Source of the DNA: Aradus depressus
Taxonomy: Eukaryota; Arthropoda; Insecta; Hemiptera; Aradidae
NCBI GenBank assembly: GCA_963662175.1
Contig: OY759221.1
Coordinates: forward strand, 16,768,027 to 16,832,026
Direction of reading: 5' to 3'
DNA: 64,000 nucleotides
Both the position numbers and the translations under genes were made by a program. Each line of letters starts with the position of its first letter. Within the stretch, counting starts at the first letter, position 1. Below the pieces are notes generated by a model that saw only the letters and a list, made by a program, of their open reading frames with translations, ran no database searches and was not told the DNA's origin. Positions 11,801-24,230 of this stretch are shown here, in pieces.

Positions 11801-14800
11801 ACCCAGTGGTGACAATCCCTAGTCACTGTTTTTCTCTCGTTTATAGCTGATAAAAAATATAAATTTTATTTTTCATTAATGTTTCACAGTATCTCTGCAA
11901 AAATGTTAAGTATAATATATGTTATGTGGCCAATACAGGACTTTCTTATACCAACCACGCTTATAGATCACTCTCTACCTCCCCCTTCTCAAAATCATTT
12001 CATACTGGCATTACTGCGTATAAAAAAGTCTCTTTGAGAATTACATTGTAAAATGAAAAAAAAAAAAAAAATACCGCTGACGCCAACTCATTACTTTTAT
12101 ATACTGAGTAAAACTACTTTATAGAAGGAAGAGAGGGAGAGAGAGTGATCTGTGAGCGTGGTTAATATAACAAAGTCCTGTTATGGCCACATCACATATT
12201 TTTTCCTCAATATTATTATTATAAATAAATAAATAAATTAAATTCTTGAATTCAATTTAATACATTTTCTGTTACATATTTCAGATTCTCAGCTGTCTTG
12301 CTATTACAGAATTGGCTCATGGGAGTGACACTAAACGATTACGAACCACTGTAAATTACGATGCTAGTACACACGAATTTGTAATCAACACACCTGATAT
12401 TGGAGCTGCAAAATGCTGGGTTGGCAATTTGGGTATGTATTTAATATTTTAATTTAATTAGTTGACTTTTCCATTTATATGAAGTATAGGAAAAGTTATG
12501 TAATTGACGGAAATACATAGTGAGAGGGCGCCGGTAGCTCAGTGATGTATGTGCTATCGTACTGAGCTCAAGATCGCGGGTTCGAAATCCGGCCGAGGCC
12601 TTTAGGTTTTTTATCTGGGGGGTGAAGAAACCTTGAGAACGCCATCGGATGCGACGTTAAGCGATGGTCTCGAGCCTGTACGATGTCAGATCCTCGTTAA
12701 AGGCTAAATTTAGGACTCCCATTGTAGAGTCGGGCTCATGTCCACCAGAGCTCTCTTTTGTCGATATGAGCTCGAAGTTAAAAACCTGGACATGAGTCAC
12801 AATAACTATCTATAGTTAGTTATAGGGGCTCCTGTGTACACCTAGGGACCTAAGCATCCGATGATCGTATCCCTTCCCTGTTTGCTCAACTGTGGGAGTC
12901 CTAAATTTTGCCTACCCAGGTTTAGCTACCTATAGTCTTTAACGATGATCTGACATCGCCGAGGCTTCGGGACCATCGCTCAACATCCCGTCAAAAGGAC
13001 TGCGTGCTCAAGGGTTTTTCACCTCAAGATGAAAAATCTCAGGGCCTCGGCCTGGTTTCGAATTCGCATTCTTGAACTCAGTAGTGAAGGTTTGAATTAG
13101 CGCGAATGTTTTCAGCTAGGTGTCCAAAAAGTGAAATAGGTAGTATAAACAAATAATTTATTTAAATAGTTGTATTTATTACATTTTTATTTTTACACTA
13201 AAATCTTTAATAACAAAGTGTTTTAAAACATTCTGAACAGATTGAAACTTAATTTTTAACTGAAAGGAAACGCTGCAAAGCGTACTTACGTAATTGATTT
13301 CAGAGAAAATATACAAATGTTAGATGAACAGAGCGTAGAAAGCATATTACCCCCCTCCTCTCGCTCTCATCAAAAATTTTGGTTTGTCGAATGGCCAGAC
13401 TTATAGGATGCAACGTGTAAAACGTCATGAAAATTCAATCAGAACTTGAAAGAGCTATCGCCCTCCCCCCCACCTAATTTTTCAAATGTGATTTAAAATT
13501 TTAGTAGGGCTTATAAGGATGCTACATGTGAAACTTCATATAAATCCAACCGTTAAAGAGAACTCATTTTATTTTTGCTTCCTCCAACAGATTTTCTTTC
13601 AAAATTTTGAGATGCAACATAGCCTATATTCTAAGTTGGTCCCTTGAAGTATCCTCCACGTTTTTTTGAATGTATGAGCCCCCATTTTTGAATTAATATA
13701 CAAAGTTTGGATTTTGTATATCGTCGGTCTAAACGTGATACCTCGTATGTGCAAAAAGCCAAATTTACAGGAGAGACAAAAAACTGTTTAAAAAAATATT
13801 CTTTATAGGAAACCTAAATTTTTTTGACATTTGTATTAAGTGAGATGTATATGCATGCCATGAATTGTTTTTAAGCTAGTTTGCAAATCCAAGTAAAGAA
13901 TTAACGTACTTGACGGAGTTACGAGATTTAGCAGAATTTCGTTCCCATTTCTTTTGAAAGGTACGGTTCTTCAAACAGTATTTCATGGTTTTTTCGTTTT
14001 ATGACGTATACGAGGTCCCAATAGATCAATAGTTTTTTTTTTGTTTCTTTTTGGTATAAAAAAACAATTTTCGGAAAAATGTCGCTTATGAGGTATCACG
14101 TCTACGCCGACGATATGTTTTTTTCCTTTCAGATAAGAACATAATAGTGAAAATTGATGATATGAAGTATAATATTTATAAAAAAAAAGAACAAAAGTTA
14201 TTAATTATTACGTATTAATATTTTCTTAAATGCACTATACTATTATTGCATACTTGACAGGTAAACAATGTAGCCATGCGTTACTTTTTGCGCAGTTGGT
14301 GGTACAGGATGTCAATCATGGGTTGCATGCTTTTGTCGTACCAATCAGAGATCCAGTCACTCGATCACCTTATCCCAATGTATTGGTCGGAGATGTGGGC
14401 GAAAAGGCGGGACTTGCCGGCATTGACAATGGGTATATATATAATATATCTTTTATTATTTTCATTACAATTTTTTTATAGTTTTGAATGAGTGAAAATA
14501 TTGCTTGAGCTTCTTTCATTATTTATAATATAGGTGAGAGTACTTCCGCCTCGTTTTTTAATAGCCCTTTGAATTTGAGATTTTTTTAGTTTTAAATGTC
14601 ATTTTTTTCTTTCGATTATTATTATTTATATTATTATGGCTAGACTTTAAACGCACAGTAAAAAAAAAAAAAAAAGGTGCGTGCAACTCCGATGCGTGGC
14701 GATATGAGCGTGACGTCTGAGTTGCGAGATAGCGAAAGTGTCAAGAATCAAATATAACAAATCATTTCATTAAAATTTTTGAACCTTGAAACAATTTAAA

Positions 14801-17800
14801 AAAAATTTAGAAAGAAAACATTCATAAGCATAATAGTTAAAAAACGAGTTTATTATTAATATTATTAATCTGTATATATCTAATAATAATATTGGATAAC
14901 TAGGTTATCTGTATATACAGAAAGTAACAGCTATACTATAATACAATATATATTCTGTATTAGTAGTAACAGCTGTCTCTCTCTCTCTCTCGGCGCATGC
15001 GCGATACGTGTGTTACGTGTTACCGAAAGTAACATAACGCAGTTTTCGAACATGGGGTGCCGGCCTACCAAATTATAAGACGTTGTCACGTCAAAAAAAG
15101 CAGCTTACTGAATAAGAAAGGTTAATTACACAGTACAAAATGATAAATGCACAGTAAAATGCAACACTGTAAATAAATTTTTAATCCAATAACTAAAAAT
15201 GAATTGCCTAGTAAGTTAATTCAATAACACAGTTAATACGGAGCAGTAGGTTTCAGAACATTCGGTAAAAAATTTAAATGCCCAGTAAAAAAAATTAAAG
15301 ACTAAGATTTAAAATCCACAGAACTAAATTGCAGTTTGCCGAGTAAATCTAGTTGATGTATCCGAAGAAATAAAATGTTGACCCTCCCATCGATCCTTTT
15401 AGTGAAACAGTCCAGGTTCTCCTGATGTATAGAAACTCCATGGGGGAGCATAAAAAAAATATTTGTTGAGATATTATATCGTTAATTTTTTTTATGAACT
15501 AGATATTTTATTTATGCTTCCCCTTTATTTTTTACTTAGTTTTATCAGACAAAACATGAAAAATATATTTAAAAAATTCTAGGACGGCTGGGGGGCGCCA
15601 GGAGCTCCAATTCCAAACAATTATTTTCTTTCCCTTCTAATAACAATGTTAAAACTAAAATTAAAATCTTTAAGATTGCTTATTTCATAGAACATTTTTG
15701 TTGTGTAGAATACATTTTATCTTAAAATAACTTCAAGGTTATAGTACTCATATTGGCTATTTCAGACTTTTTTTTATTGTTTTGTTACACCTCCATAAAG
15801 ATCGACTGTTACTTTCTAAGTCGTAAAAATCGGAGTATTTGCACAATAGCCATGGTGTTCAAGCAGTCTTTATAAAAATAATAATTTTTCAGACGATACA
15901 AAAAACGTTATTGTGACTCATGTCTGGGGTTTAACTAAGAAGACGCCTACTACCAGAGCGCTCTTTCGTCGCTCCCAGTAGAGTCCTAAATGTTGCCTAT
16001 CCAGGTTTATTACCTGGGTTCTTTAACGATACTCCATCCTTGAAGCTAATGTATAAGTAAATATTACTATTATTATTTATACTATTTTTTATTTATTTTT
16101 TCCAGATATGTCATGTTTAATAATTATCGAATACCAAAAGAAAATTTATTAAATCGAATAGGCGATATAAACGAAAATGGTGAATATGAAACGTCGTTTA
16201 CTGACCCTCAAAAATTACTTGGTAAGTACAGTTTTGTAAATTGGTACTATTATACATACGTCATACACATACCGTCCGATAAACATATTATATTATTTTT
16301 ATTCGATTATAAATATACAAAAAACACTCTTGGTATATTATTATTATAATAAACACACTTTAAATTCTAAGATTTTTCCCATCATAAGATCATATTATGA
16401 GGGAGGAACATGTAAATACCTATAAAAAAATAAATAAGAATATATATATTATTTTTGATATGTCTTGACTAGGTGCGGCGCTGGAAAGTCTTTCTGCGGG
16501 TCGAGTGGCCATCCTTATAGAATCCTCAAATTGTCTGATAAAAGCGATGGTTGTAGCAGTACGTTACGCTGCGCAGAGGCTTCAGTTTTGCGATAACAAG
16601 GGAAACGAATTGTCAATCATTGAATATCAGACACATGTAGGTAATCTTTTTTGTACGCTTTATTATGTAGGATATAAGTGAATACCTCACTTCCATGGCC
16701 TTTTTTTTTCTTTTATCCCAGTAAACGAATTATAGGGGAAAATATGTAACCGGTTAGAAATTCTATGCAAATTTTCAATGAAATTTCATTTTTCCAACCT
16801 GATTCCAAAATGAAACAAAAAAAATGCTATCTGTGTGTCTATCAACACGATAACTCCCGATAGAATGAATACACGAAGTTTTATTTGTGTATCCAGGATC
16901 CTCTGTGGATGACATATATTGATTTTCAGCCAAATCGGTAAGAAAAAGGGTTTAGGGCTTGGCTCAACACAAAACTCTAATAATTGCTATTATAACGAAT
17001 GTATTGATACCAATTTTTTATGAAAATTCAAAGCCCTTTATGGACGACGCATATTAATTTTCAGAGGCATCAACAACCTGAATTGACTATAAATATTCTG
17101 ATGTAAAAACAAAAAAGGATCAGATGTTATGGAGAAATTTTTTATTTAATATATGTATATGTATTATTTTAATTTGTTCTGACTACCGAGGATTTTATAG
17201 AAGACAAACGAAGATAACATTCCAACAACTTACAAATACACTTTGAGAACTTTTTAAAAACATAATTTAAAAAAATTATATTCATAAATTAAACAATTTT
17301 ATAGCAGGCAAAGCAGTTCAGTATTTTCCATTTAGTTAACGGTTACACAATATGCCAATCATAAGAAATTAACAAAAGATGAATCAGCGTTTAGTGTTGG
17401 TAGTAAGTAAATATTTATATATATTTTGTAATAATTATTTCTTCGAAAGTGAATGTCTTAACATTTTTCCTTATTGTAAAGATGCTGAAAAAAAATTAAA
17501 ATTTTAGTTATTGGAAAAATAAGGCTACAAACAATAAGATGAATCTATGTGTACGTTTATTATTTTTGGTCACTGGAAAATGTTTTGTTACCTCTGAATT
17601 TTTCTTAAATGTTTTTTTTTTTTTTAACTCCTGCTCTCTAGAAATGAAACTCCGTATAAAAATTTGACATTTTTTGTATTTTACTTTCTCAATTATACCA
17701 AGTATAGGGGATGTTATGTAATCAGTCAGAAATTAGATTTAATTTTCTCCGGAATTTCATGTTTTCCGACCCCTTGAGTCCAAAAATGAAAAAAAAATAA

Positions 17801-20800
17801 AAGTTCCTGTCGCGTATATATATGTATGCCCGTGTTTAAATCGACATGAAATTTTATATGTGTATCCAAAATCCCTTAAGAAAGACACCTATTGAATTTA
17901 AGTCAAATCGGTCAAACGGAGGGGGGGGGGGGGGGGGGGGGGGGAGCTTAACAACAAAACTTACAACTGTCGGTGTAATGAATGTATCGACTCGACACAA
18001 ATGTTAATATGCCGATGATTTTCGATTTTTTTTTATAGTGTAAGTTCGAATACGCTTAAACAGCGGTCTAATAAGTTACATTGTTGACTTCAAAGAATGT
18101 GGACAGAATACAAATCGTGAATACGACTCCTCGTTACACCTAGGGAACCTTATAAATAAAAATAATTTGACAAACATAATTCATACGATATATTACCTAT
18201 TTCATATGTGACGAGATTTCTCATAGAAATAAAAGACGTCTTCCTACTCTTTTATTATTGAACAGAATCAGTTTTCAACGCAACAGCTTCGTCATCAGTG
18301 GTACATCCCACCCATACAGTATAGGGTTAAAGGACAACTGGCCAGCTATGACATACTAGACTCAAGGACAGAATTATATATTATCAATCCAATCTCCAGC
18401 TATGCTGTGTGGATGGGATGTACCACTGATGACGCTGTTGGGTTGAAAATTGAAGATATATTATTTATTTATTATGCACTTTATATAATTTTAAATTTAA
18501 TTTTCAGCAATGGAGACTGTTTCCCTACCTGTCCGCCTGCTATGCATTCAAGACCTTCGTTCACGACTTTTGTGATCAGTACATCGAGCTTGTGGCCAAA
18601 TCCCTTGCCGGAGAAAGTGAAGTCAATGATTTAGTAAGTTCATCTAATTCATTAATTCCATCCAGTTCTATGTAATAATTAGTGCTTGTTTGTGTATTTA
18701 GATCATGTATATTGTTGTGTAATGACGTAAATGTAAATTGTAATATGTTGTAAATATATAATCCTGTCCTTGAGTCTAGTATGAATGTAATCTGAAAACA
18801 TTAGTTCTTATTTAGGTATCAGTGCCTCAGAAAAAATTGAAATTATGTGATATTTTATTTATGCCAATATCAGAATTTCACCAAAACATTTCCACTGACC
18901 AAATTGATTATTATTGTAAGATTTTAAAAATATTTACGAAATCCTGTTTTTTGACTCTTATATGTGTTCAAGATTGTATATTGTAATCCTCATGATTCTC
19001 AGGGCCCCGAAGCAAGCGGGTTTAATTTACTTACGTCCACAGCTATACAAAGTATTGAGAAAGTTATGTAATCGGTCAGAAGTTTGAGGTTGTCAGTATT
19101 TCATGTTTTCCGACCCTCTGATTCAAAAGATGAGAAACTCGAAAATTTATATCTGTATCCAGAACCCCATAAGTACGACACCTATTCATTTTCAGTCAAA
19201 TGGGCCAAAGGGAACGGGGGGGGGGGGGGGGGCTTTACCCAAAAAATCTAATATTAATAATGAATGTATCGACACAACATTTAGTATGAGGATGCAGACA
19301 TTCCTACGTAAGACATCTATTAAGTTTTAGCGCGAGCGCGGTTGATTGGTTTTGTAGGGAGAGCGAAAACTTAATTGATGAATTCGTGGAAGGAGATATA
19401 TAATTTTAAATTTTCATACTAACTTTATTTATTTGTTTGAAGTCGCAGATGGTGCGAGGGGTGCACGCCCTGGTGTGTTCTGCTAAGGCCCTCGTCACCT
19501 GGACCAGCCAGGCTGCCATACAGGAGGCTAGGGAAGCCTGCGGAGGTCATGGATACATTAAAGGTATATATATATATATATATTTTACATATCCCACCCA
19601 CACAGTGTAGGGGTTAAAGAATAACTGGTTTTAACTGTTACGCTCTGTGGGTGGAATGTACCACTGATGATAACGCTGTTGCGTTGAAAACTGGTTCTGG
19701 TCAAAAATAAAACTATGGGAGGACAGCGTCTTTTATTTCTATGAGAAATCTCGTCTCACAACATCTTACTAACACATATAATAAATTCATACTGCAGTGA
19801 GTAACTCTATTCTCTATTTTCAAACTGCACACGTTTAATGAGCCGGCCACTCTAAAATAAACTTGTAGGACGCTAATTGTGAAGAAAAAAACAGACGTTT
19901 ATAGGTTAGGTTATGACTCATGCCCTGGCTTTAACTACGAGGTCATATCGCCTACTACCAGAGCTCTTTCATCACGCTGGTGGTCATGAGCCCGACTCTA
20001 CCGTGGGAGTCCTATTTTTGCCTGCCCTAAATTTTTATTCACCTAGGGCAGGGGGTCTTTAACGAGTACCTGACATCGTACAGGCTCGGGACCATCGCTG
20101 AACGTCCCATCCGAAGGACGGCGTGCTTAAGTTCATTTTACCTCCCAGATGAAATAAACTAAGGGTCTCGGTCGGGTTTCGAACCCACGTTCTTGAGCTC
20201 AGAAGCCAAGTACGCATACCACTGAGCTACCGGCGCCCTCGACGTCTTTATATAACTAACAAAAAAATAAATTTTATGTTAATTTATCTTCTATTATTTT
20301 TTTTTCTTCTAAATAATTATTGTTGGTCATCTCATATGCGTTTATATTCTTAGATTTAATATAGGTTGATGAAAATAATATAATTGTATGGCGTAACCAA
20401 TCATCAAATTGTATTAATATTTTTTAGCTGCGGGTCTTGGAGACATGCGTAATAACCACGACCCTCGGGTTACTTTCGAAGGAGACAACAATGTCCTTCT
20501 CCAACAGACCTCCAACTGGATATTGCGTCAATTCACCGATCCTGAGGTCGATTTCTCCGTTTTCCCCGTCTCTGAACTTTCATTTATTACCAAAATAGAT
20601 GATATTTTGAAAAGACGGTTTACTGCTACTCACATCGAGGATATTATTAATGAAAAATGTGAGTATTTATTTATTCTTATGTTTGGTGCACACAGAAAGC
20701 GAAATTTTTAAATATAGTATATAGGGTGTAAGTAAAATTGTATACAATACTTGTATGATAACTGTCGTAATGAATATATCGACACATAATTTAGTATGAG

Positions 20801-23800
20801 GATTCAGAAGTCACTATGTAAGTCAAATATTGAGTTTTAGCCCAGATGGTCGATTGGCTTTGGAGGGAGAGCGAAAACGTAATTGATTACTTTTTTGACG
20901 ACTTTTTTTTTTCGTTATTTCTTTATTGCAACACTATCATCGGAATTTCCTTGTTCGATTGTTCACCAGTTACTCTCGTTCAACATGAGACTTGAGTCTC
21001 GTTCAACATGAGGTTTAGGTCTCGTTAAACATGTTGAGACTTGTCAATTGAAATGAACGAACGATGCATCTTGTAGTTCTATAACCAAGCTATACTAGCT
21101 AGCTACTTGGTAATTTTTAATTTGATGTTTTTTTAAAAATTCAGTTATAATGGAAACATATCAGTGGCTGTTCTGTTGGTTGGCGAAAGCAACTTTGGAA
21201 CTTTCAAAACAGTTGGAAAAACAAGGCTACGAGGGCCATAAAAGGAAAAATTTGTATCAGGTGTTCAAGGCTCGAACATTGGCTCTTGTATTTGGTGAAG
21301 TAAGTCACACTATTATTTATATTTTATTTTTGAGTATTAAATTAAAAAGATCCTAACCTTTTATTTATCTAATTTTATGTTGTTTTTTTTTATTAGTACA
21401 TGGTGCTGACGTATTTTTCCAAAACTTGCAGAAGATGTGAAGATAATTTTTTGAGACGTGTTCTTGTAAATTTATTCAATCTATATGGAATTTGGTCTCT
21501 TTATAGGCACATTGCGGTGTTATATCAAGGTAAGTGGACATATTCAAATAGTTGATTTGCGATAGTTTTGCTCATGTACTGGAAAAGTTTCCAAAGAATT
21601 ATATTTTTGAGAGTATTCAACGACTTTCGGAATGAGAAGCCTGCAATTTATTTTCATTTTTTTCTTTGTAGATATTTTAACATCTCTAATAAAAAAAACA
21701 AAAGGAATACCATAATTGCATTTTCGATATTTTTACGCCACAGAGCTTCTCGGATCCAATTTTTTTAAAATCAAAAATTGTCAATATTGTTGGAGCCGTA
21801 GCATTATTAATGTAGCCCTGATGCAAAGAAAAAGCTAGTGTTGATTTTGTACTCTTGTATTGAAAAAGAAAACAGCTTATGCTCACATCGAGTGGAGTTG
21901 TGCCATTGGTATATGTGTCCGCTTAGGAGAGGTAAATTTCTCTCTTTATGTCGAAATATTGGTTGTCTGCGTCCATTAGAGGAGGGGTGTCCGTAAAGTG
22001 GGGCTTTACTGTATATAAATTCAAAATCTTACACAACCCGAAAGTTGTAATCCTAAACGTGGATATTTCAAGGTAGATAGAGATGTGTAAGTTTTCTGTT
22101 TTTTGTTTCAGGTAACTTCTGCAATGATGGATCTCTGTCGGACCTTCTATGTGAGGCTATCCTCAAACTCTGCAGTATCCTGAAACCTGAAGCTGTCTCT
22201 TTGGTTGATGCTCTAGCTCCCCCTGACTTTGTTCTAAACTCTGTCCTGGGTTCTTCTGATGGAAAGGTAACTTGCAACCATTACTAACATTACATGAAAA
22301 ACAAGCCAAGTGACTTCCGCGTAGAAAATTGCTCCGCAACCCATAAGGCCACTTCCTCAGACAACAGTACTGCTTTAAAAAAAAACAATGGACTATTTCA
22401 TGATGAGTTAATTTCCAATTAATAAACACGTTATAAACTCCGTACAAATTTCCCTTAAAACAGAATATTTTCTGCTGAATCCATGATTGGGCCATATTAT
22501 TTCTTGTACATTTATTTATCGACCTCAGAAAATTACAGAATGTATGTGGATGTGTCGATTTTTATTACCATGTAAACATTTACAGTAAAAAGAAAAAAAT
22601 AAATTCATAAATAAAAACTCATAGAAAAATACAATTTAAAAAGCCTCCTCAAGAAAATAATAATGCTTCAAAACTTTGTAAGTTAAGATTTGTTTTGGCA
22701 AAGCACTATCTCTTGGAATATCTATTTATTATATCACTCGATAGCTTGTGGTGTCGATGCAGTCAAAAAATGATTTTTTGTCTTTCTCAGCCATACGAAG
22801 TATAGAGGAAGTTCTTTAATCCGTCAGAAATTCGATGTTGAGTTTCCAGTTCTCCGGAATTTCATGTTTTACAGAATGAATGCTGATGTAATGCATGTAA
22901 CGACACAAAATTTAGTATGAGGATTCAGAAGTGATTTTTGGCGCAAATGGTCGATTGGTTTTGGAGCGGGAGTGAACTTGAGACAATCTCGTCCTGTTTA
23001 ATGCGTTCTGCAAGTACATTGTTAGTGTTTCGTCGACTTTTTGAAGTGAAAGCTTCTTTAGGCGCGCTCTGGACGAAAGTGAACCGTCAGCTTCGGGTCG
23101 GTGACGCTGAATCGGGTTTACACGGCTCCACTCGACATAAAGCATAACATAGTGTAACGTACTGTTTTAATGACGGTAACCAAGCAGCTGGGAAACAAAA
23201 AATATAATAACCTTGCCTGTTTCAGACTGTGAAGCCATTATAATTTTGTGAGTGTATATAGAACTTGGTGACGGACATGTTAAACATTTAATTAATTATT
23301 TGATTTATATTATTGTGTTAGTTCATAGCTAAACAGAATAAACAAATATATGTTTCTGAAAGTAACAATTTAAGTTCTGCATTTGAATTGTGTAATTATA
23401 TGAACACTTAGGCCTTACAACGACAAAATAGTAATAGGATAGATCATAATAAAGAAAAGATACTTTGTAGACAGTTATTACTGTGTAGAAATGCGTCAGC
23501 CACACTTTTTGTTACATAATATTTTACAATGTTACATATACGTAGAAAATGTTTATTCTACGAGTAATGATCCAATATTGCCTTGCACAAAACTAGTTTA
23601 TATTTGACTTTGCCTCTCTTTGGACCGTATTTTTCTGTAAAAAAAAAAAAAAATCATTCGCGTAGGAAGATTAGCTCCTCCATAACGTAACAGTTTTTTT
23701 TACCCTCCTGGAGAATTATATTTTCTGGAGGTTGTCAAATTTGATTTCTACTTCTTCCAATTAAACTGTATCGTTTAAAGTTTTCTTAATAGAACGACAT

Positions 23801-24230
23801 AATTTCTGATGGAGCAATTTGATCAGTAAGGAGCAATCAGTAGAGCCCGACTCTACAGTGGGAGTCCTAAATGTTGCTTGCCTTGGTTTATTCACCAAGG
23901 GTAGTAGAGTACCTGACATCGCACAGGCTCGGACCATCGCTTAACGTCCCATCCGAAGGACGGCGTGCCCAGGGTTTTTCCAGCTCCCAGATAAAAATCG
24001 TAAGTGCCTCCGGGTTTCGAATCCCCGATCTTGAGCTCTTTAGGCTAGCACGCCCTTGGAACAATTTAAGAAACTCAGAGAAACTTTGAAAATAGCTTCA
24101 TTTTGAAAATATTGGTATTTATACTTCTTCAATTTTGTTTCAGGTTTACGAGAAATTATTCAATTCCTTTCAACCACCAGAAAAAAGTTCAGTTTCCGAA
24201 GATAGGAACACAGTTAAGTCTAAACTCTAG
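5815..24230 (+). CDS. ACOX3: Peroxisomal acyl-CoA oxidase, ACOX3 type (14 exons)
   Basis: Catalyses the first, FAD-dependent step of peroxisomal beta-oxidation, with branched and very-long acyl-CoAs as usual ACOX3 substrates; electrons go to O2, giving H2O2. Exons: 5815-5943, 9640-9798, 11442-11597, 12285-12432, 14261-14432, 16106-16221, 16473-16636, 18508-18633, 19449-19563, 20428-20658, 21145-21299, 21397-21529, 22112-22266, 24144-24230. All junctions are GT/AG and in phase, giving about 681 residues (human ACOX3 has 700). Seen: ELAHGSDTKRLRT in the FAD/acyl-CoA domain, QWRLFPYL, EACGGHGY (about 419-426) and TFEGDNNVLLQQTSN, whose Glu (about 446) aligns with the catalytic base of acyl-CoA oxidases and dehydrogenases. 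The last residues are SKL, a type-1 peroxisomal signal. The N-terminal LDKYRKQSSFNWK segment resembles ACOX3 rather than ACOX1. The start is the first ATG after an in-frame stop. ACOX3 rather than ACOX1 is inferred from these motifs. Confidence 0.93.
5944..9639 (+). other. ACOX3 intron 1
   Basis: 3.7 kb, AT-rich. It holds a hAT-like end motif ('cagcggttcccaa', 6835-6847) without a partner, weak traces of a LINE on the minus strand (7960-8160; 'RILGFNLVNRVT' readable), and the fold-back at 9437-9547 listed separately. No gene was seen inside it. Confidence 0.5.
9437..9547. repeat. Short fold-back element, 34-bp arms
   Basis: Left arm 9437-9470 and right arm 9514-9547 are inverted copies with one mismatch; both contain 'tttcccggtcacagttgg'. 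A 43-bp AT-rich loop separates them. It has the size and form of a minimal MITE or palindromic remnant just upstream of ACOX3 exon 2. Confidence 0.8.
9868..10060 (-). mobile_element. SINE, degenerate, minus strand
   Basis: Shortened copy in ACOX3 intron 2, with internal deletions and a mutated head ('gagctaacggcgct'). Confidence 0.7.
11097..11292. repeat. Inverted-repeat element, about 60-bp arms
   Basis: Left arm contains 'tctcatagaaacaaaagatg' and 'tattgcg'-like text; right arm is its inverse ('caaataaaagagtgggaag', 'tttgtttctgtgat'). Related sequences occur at 18203-18460 and 19580-19770, so this is a small dispersed family lying in ACOX3 introns. Confidence 0.7.
11934..12192. mobile_element. 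MITE-like element with about 50-bp terminal inverted repeats
   Basis: The ends 'atgtggccaatacaggactt' and, on the other strand, 'atgtggccataacaggactt' form imperfect inverted repeats of about 50 bp around a 150-bp centre without coding sequence. It lies in ACOX3 intron 3. A one-ended fragment recurs at about 61284-61345. The superfamily is not clear. Confidence 0.7.
12526..12820 (+). mobile_element. SINE, plus strand
   Basis: Head 'gggcgccggtagctcagtg' and B box 'gggttcgaaatcc'. The body is shortened and the tail is of the 'cacaataactatcta' type rather than the CCTAA type. Confidence 0.75.
12890..13095 (-). mobile_element. SINE fragment, minus strand
   Basis: Degenerate middle and head portion ('gtgggagtcctaaattttgc' to 'tcttgaactcagtag'), in inverted orientation 70 bp after the previous copy. 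Confidence 0.65.
13096..14260 (+). other. ACOX3 intron 4, 3' part
   Basis: Contains old, unclassified repeat-like text ('cccccctcctctcgctctc', 'gatacctcgtatgtgc'/'gaggtatcacgtctacg', the latter two in inverted orientation about 340 bp apart). No coding sequence was recognised. Confidence 0.35.
14640..15540. repeat. Repeat-rich part of ACOX3 intron 5
   Basis: Several scattered 'cacagtaa' or 'cagtaaaa' motifs, a (CT)n run at about 14979-14993, and at 15353-15460 a single arm of the inverted-repeat element that is complete at 45055-45365 ('gtatccgaagaaataaaatg', 'catgggggagcataa'). Confidence 0.55.
15912..16040 (-). mobile_element. SINE fragment, minus strand
   Basis: Tail-side fragment with internal deletions in ACOX3 intron 5, ending about 65 bp before exon 6. 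Confidence 0.65.
16735..17080 (+). repeat. Dispersed repeat family 2, copy
   Basis: Plus-strand copy with 'acacgataactcccgataga' and 'gattttcagccaaatcgg', in ACOX3 intron 7. Confidence 0.65.
17690..18015 (+). repeat. Dispersed repeat family 2 copy with 24-G run
   Basis: Plus-strand copy in ACOX3 intron 7. A run of 24 G at 17921-17944 sits where other copies have 'gaagggggg'. A second copy (19040-19380) has a 17-G run at the same point. Confidence 0.7.
18203..18460. repeat. Inverted-repeat element with CTGATGA-type motifs
   Basis: Left part carries 'caacgcaacagcttcgtcat' and 'cagtggtacatcccaccc'. The right part repeats it inverted ('gggatgtaccactgatgacg'). It shares sequence with 11097-11292 and 19580-19770. 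Its right end is only about 50 bp from ACOX3 exon 8. Confidence 0.65.
19040..19380 (+). repeat. Dispersed repeat family 2 copy with 17-G run
   Basis: Plus-strand copy in ACOX3 intron 8; the G run is at 19216-19232. It ends about 70 bp before exon 9. Confidence 0.7.
19580..19770. repeat. Inverted-repeat element, third copy
   Basis: Starts just inside ACOX3 intron 9, after a short TA run. Carries 'gtaccactgatgataacgct' and the terminal part 'tctatgagaaatctcgtc' also found at 18203. Confidence 0.65.
19901..20239 (-). mobile_element. tRNA-derived SINE, full length, minus strand
   Basis: Complete copy in ACOX3 intron 9: tail 'ataggttaggttatgactc', head 'gagctaccggcgccct' at 20224-20239, B box intact ('gggtttcgaaccc'). 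Confidence 0.85.
20755..20925 (+). repeat. Dispersed repeat family 2, 3' part
   Basis: Plus-strand partial copy ('gaatatatcgacacataatt', 'ggtcgattggctttggaggg', then 'acgactttttttttc') in ACOX3 intron 10. Confidence 0.6.
20980..21050. repeat. Short imperfect tandem repeat
   Basis: Three units based on 'gtctcgttcaacatgagg', the last with 'aaac' in place of 'caac'. In ACOX3 intron 10. Confidence 0.6.
22785..23000 (+). repeat. Dispersed repeat family 2, copy
   Basis: Starts with 'ccatacgaagtatagagga' and runs through 'gtatgaggattcagaagtg' to 'gattggttttggagcgggag'. In ACOX3 intron 13. Confidence 0.65.
23845..24055 (-). mobile_element. SINE, degenerate, minus strand
   Basis: Middle and head portion with a damaged A box, ending about 90 bp before the last ACOX3 exon. 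Confidence 0.7.

Noticed and set aside
17921..17944. G-quadruplex regulatory element
   Set aside because: Pure G run inside a repeat copy; slippage in a repeat is sufficient explanation.
20980..21050. CRISPR-like array
   Set aside because: Only three imperfect units without unique spacers of constant size; eukaryotic intron.
22163..22495. Minus-strand frames of 69 and 110 codons at an ACOX3 exon
   Set aside because: Shadows of ACOX3 exon 13 (22112-22266) on the opposite strand.
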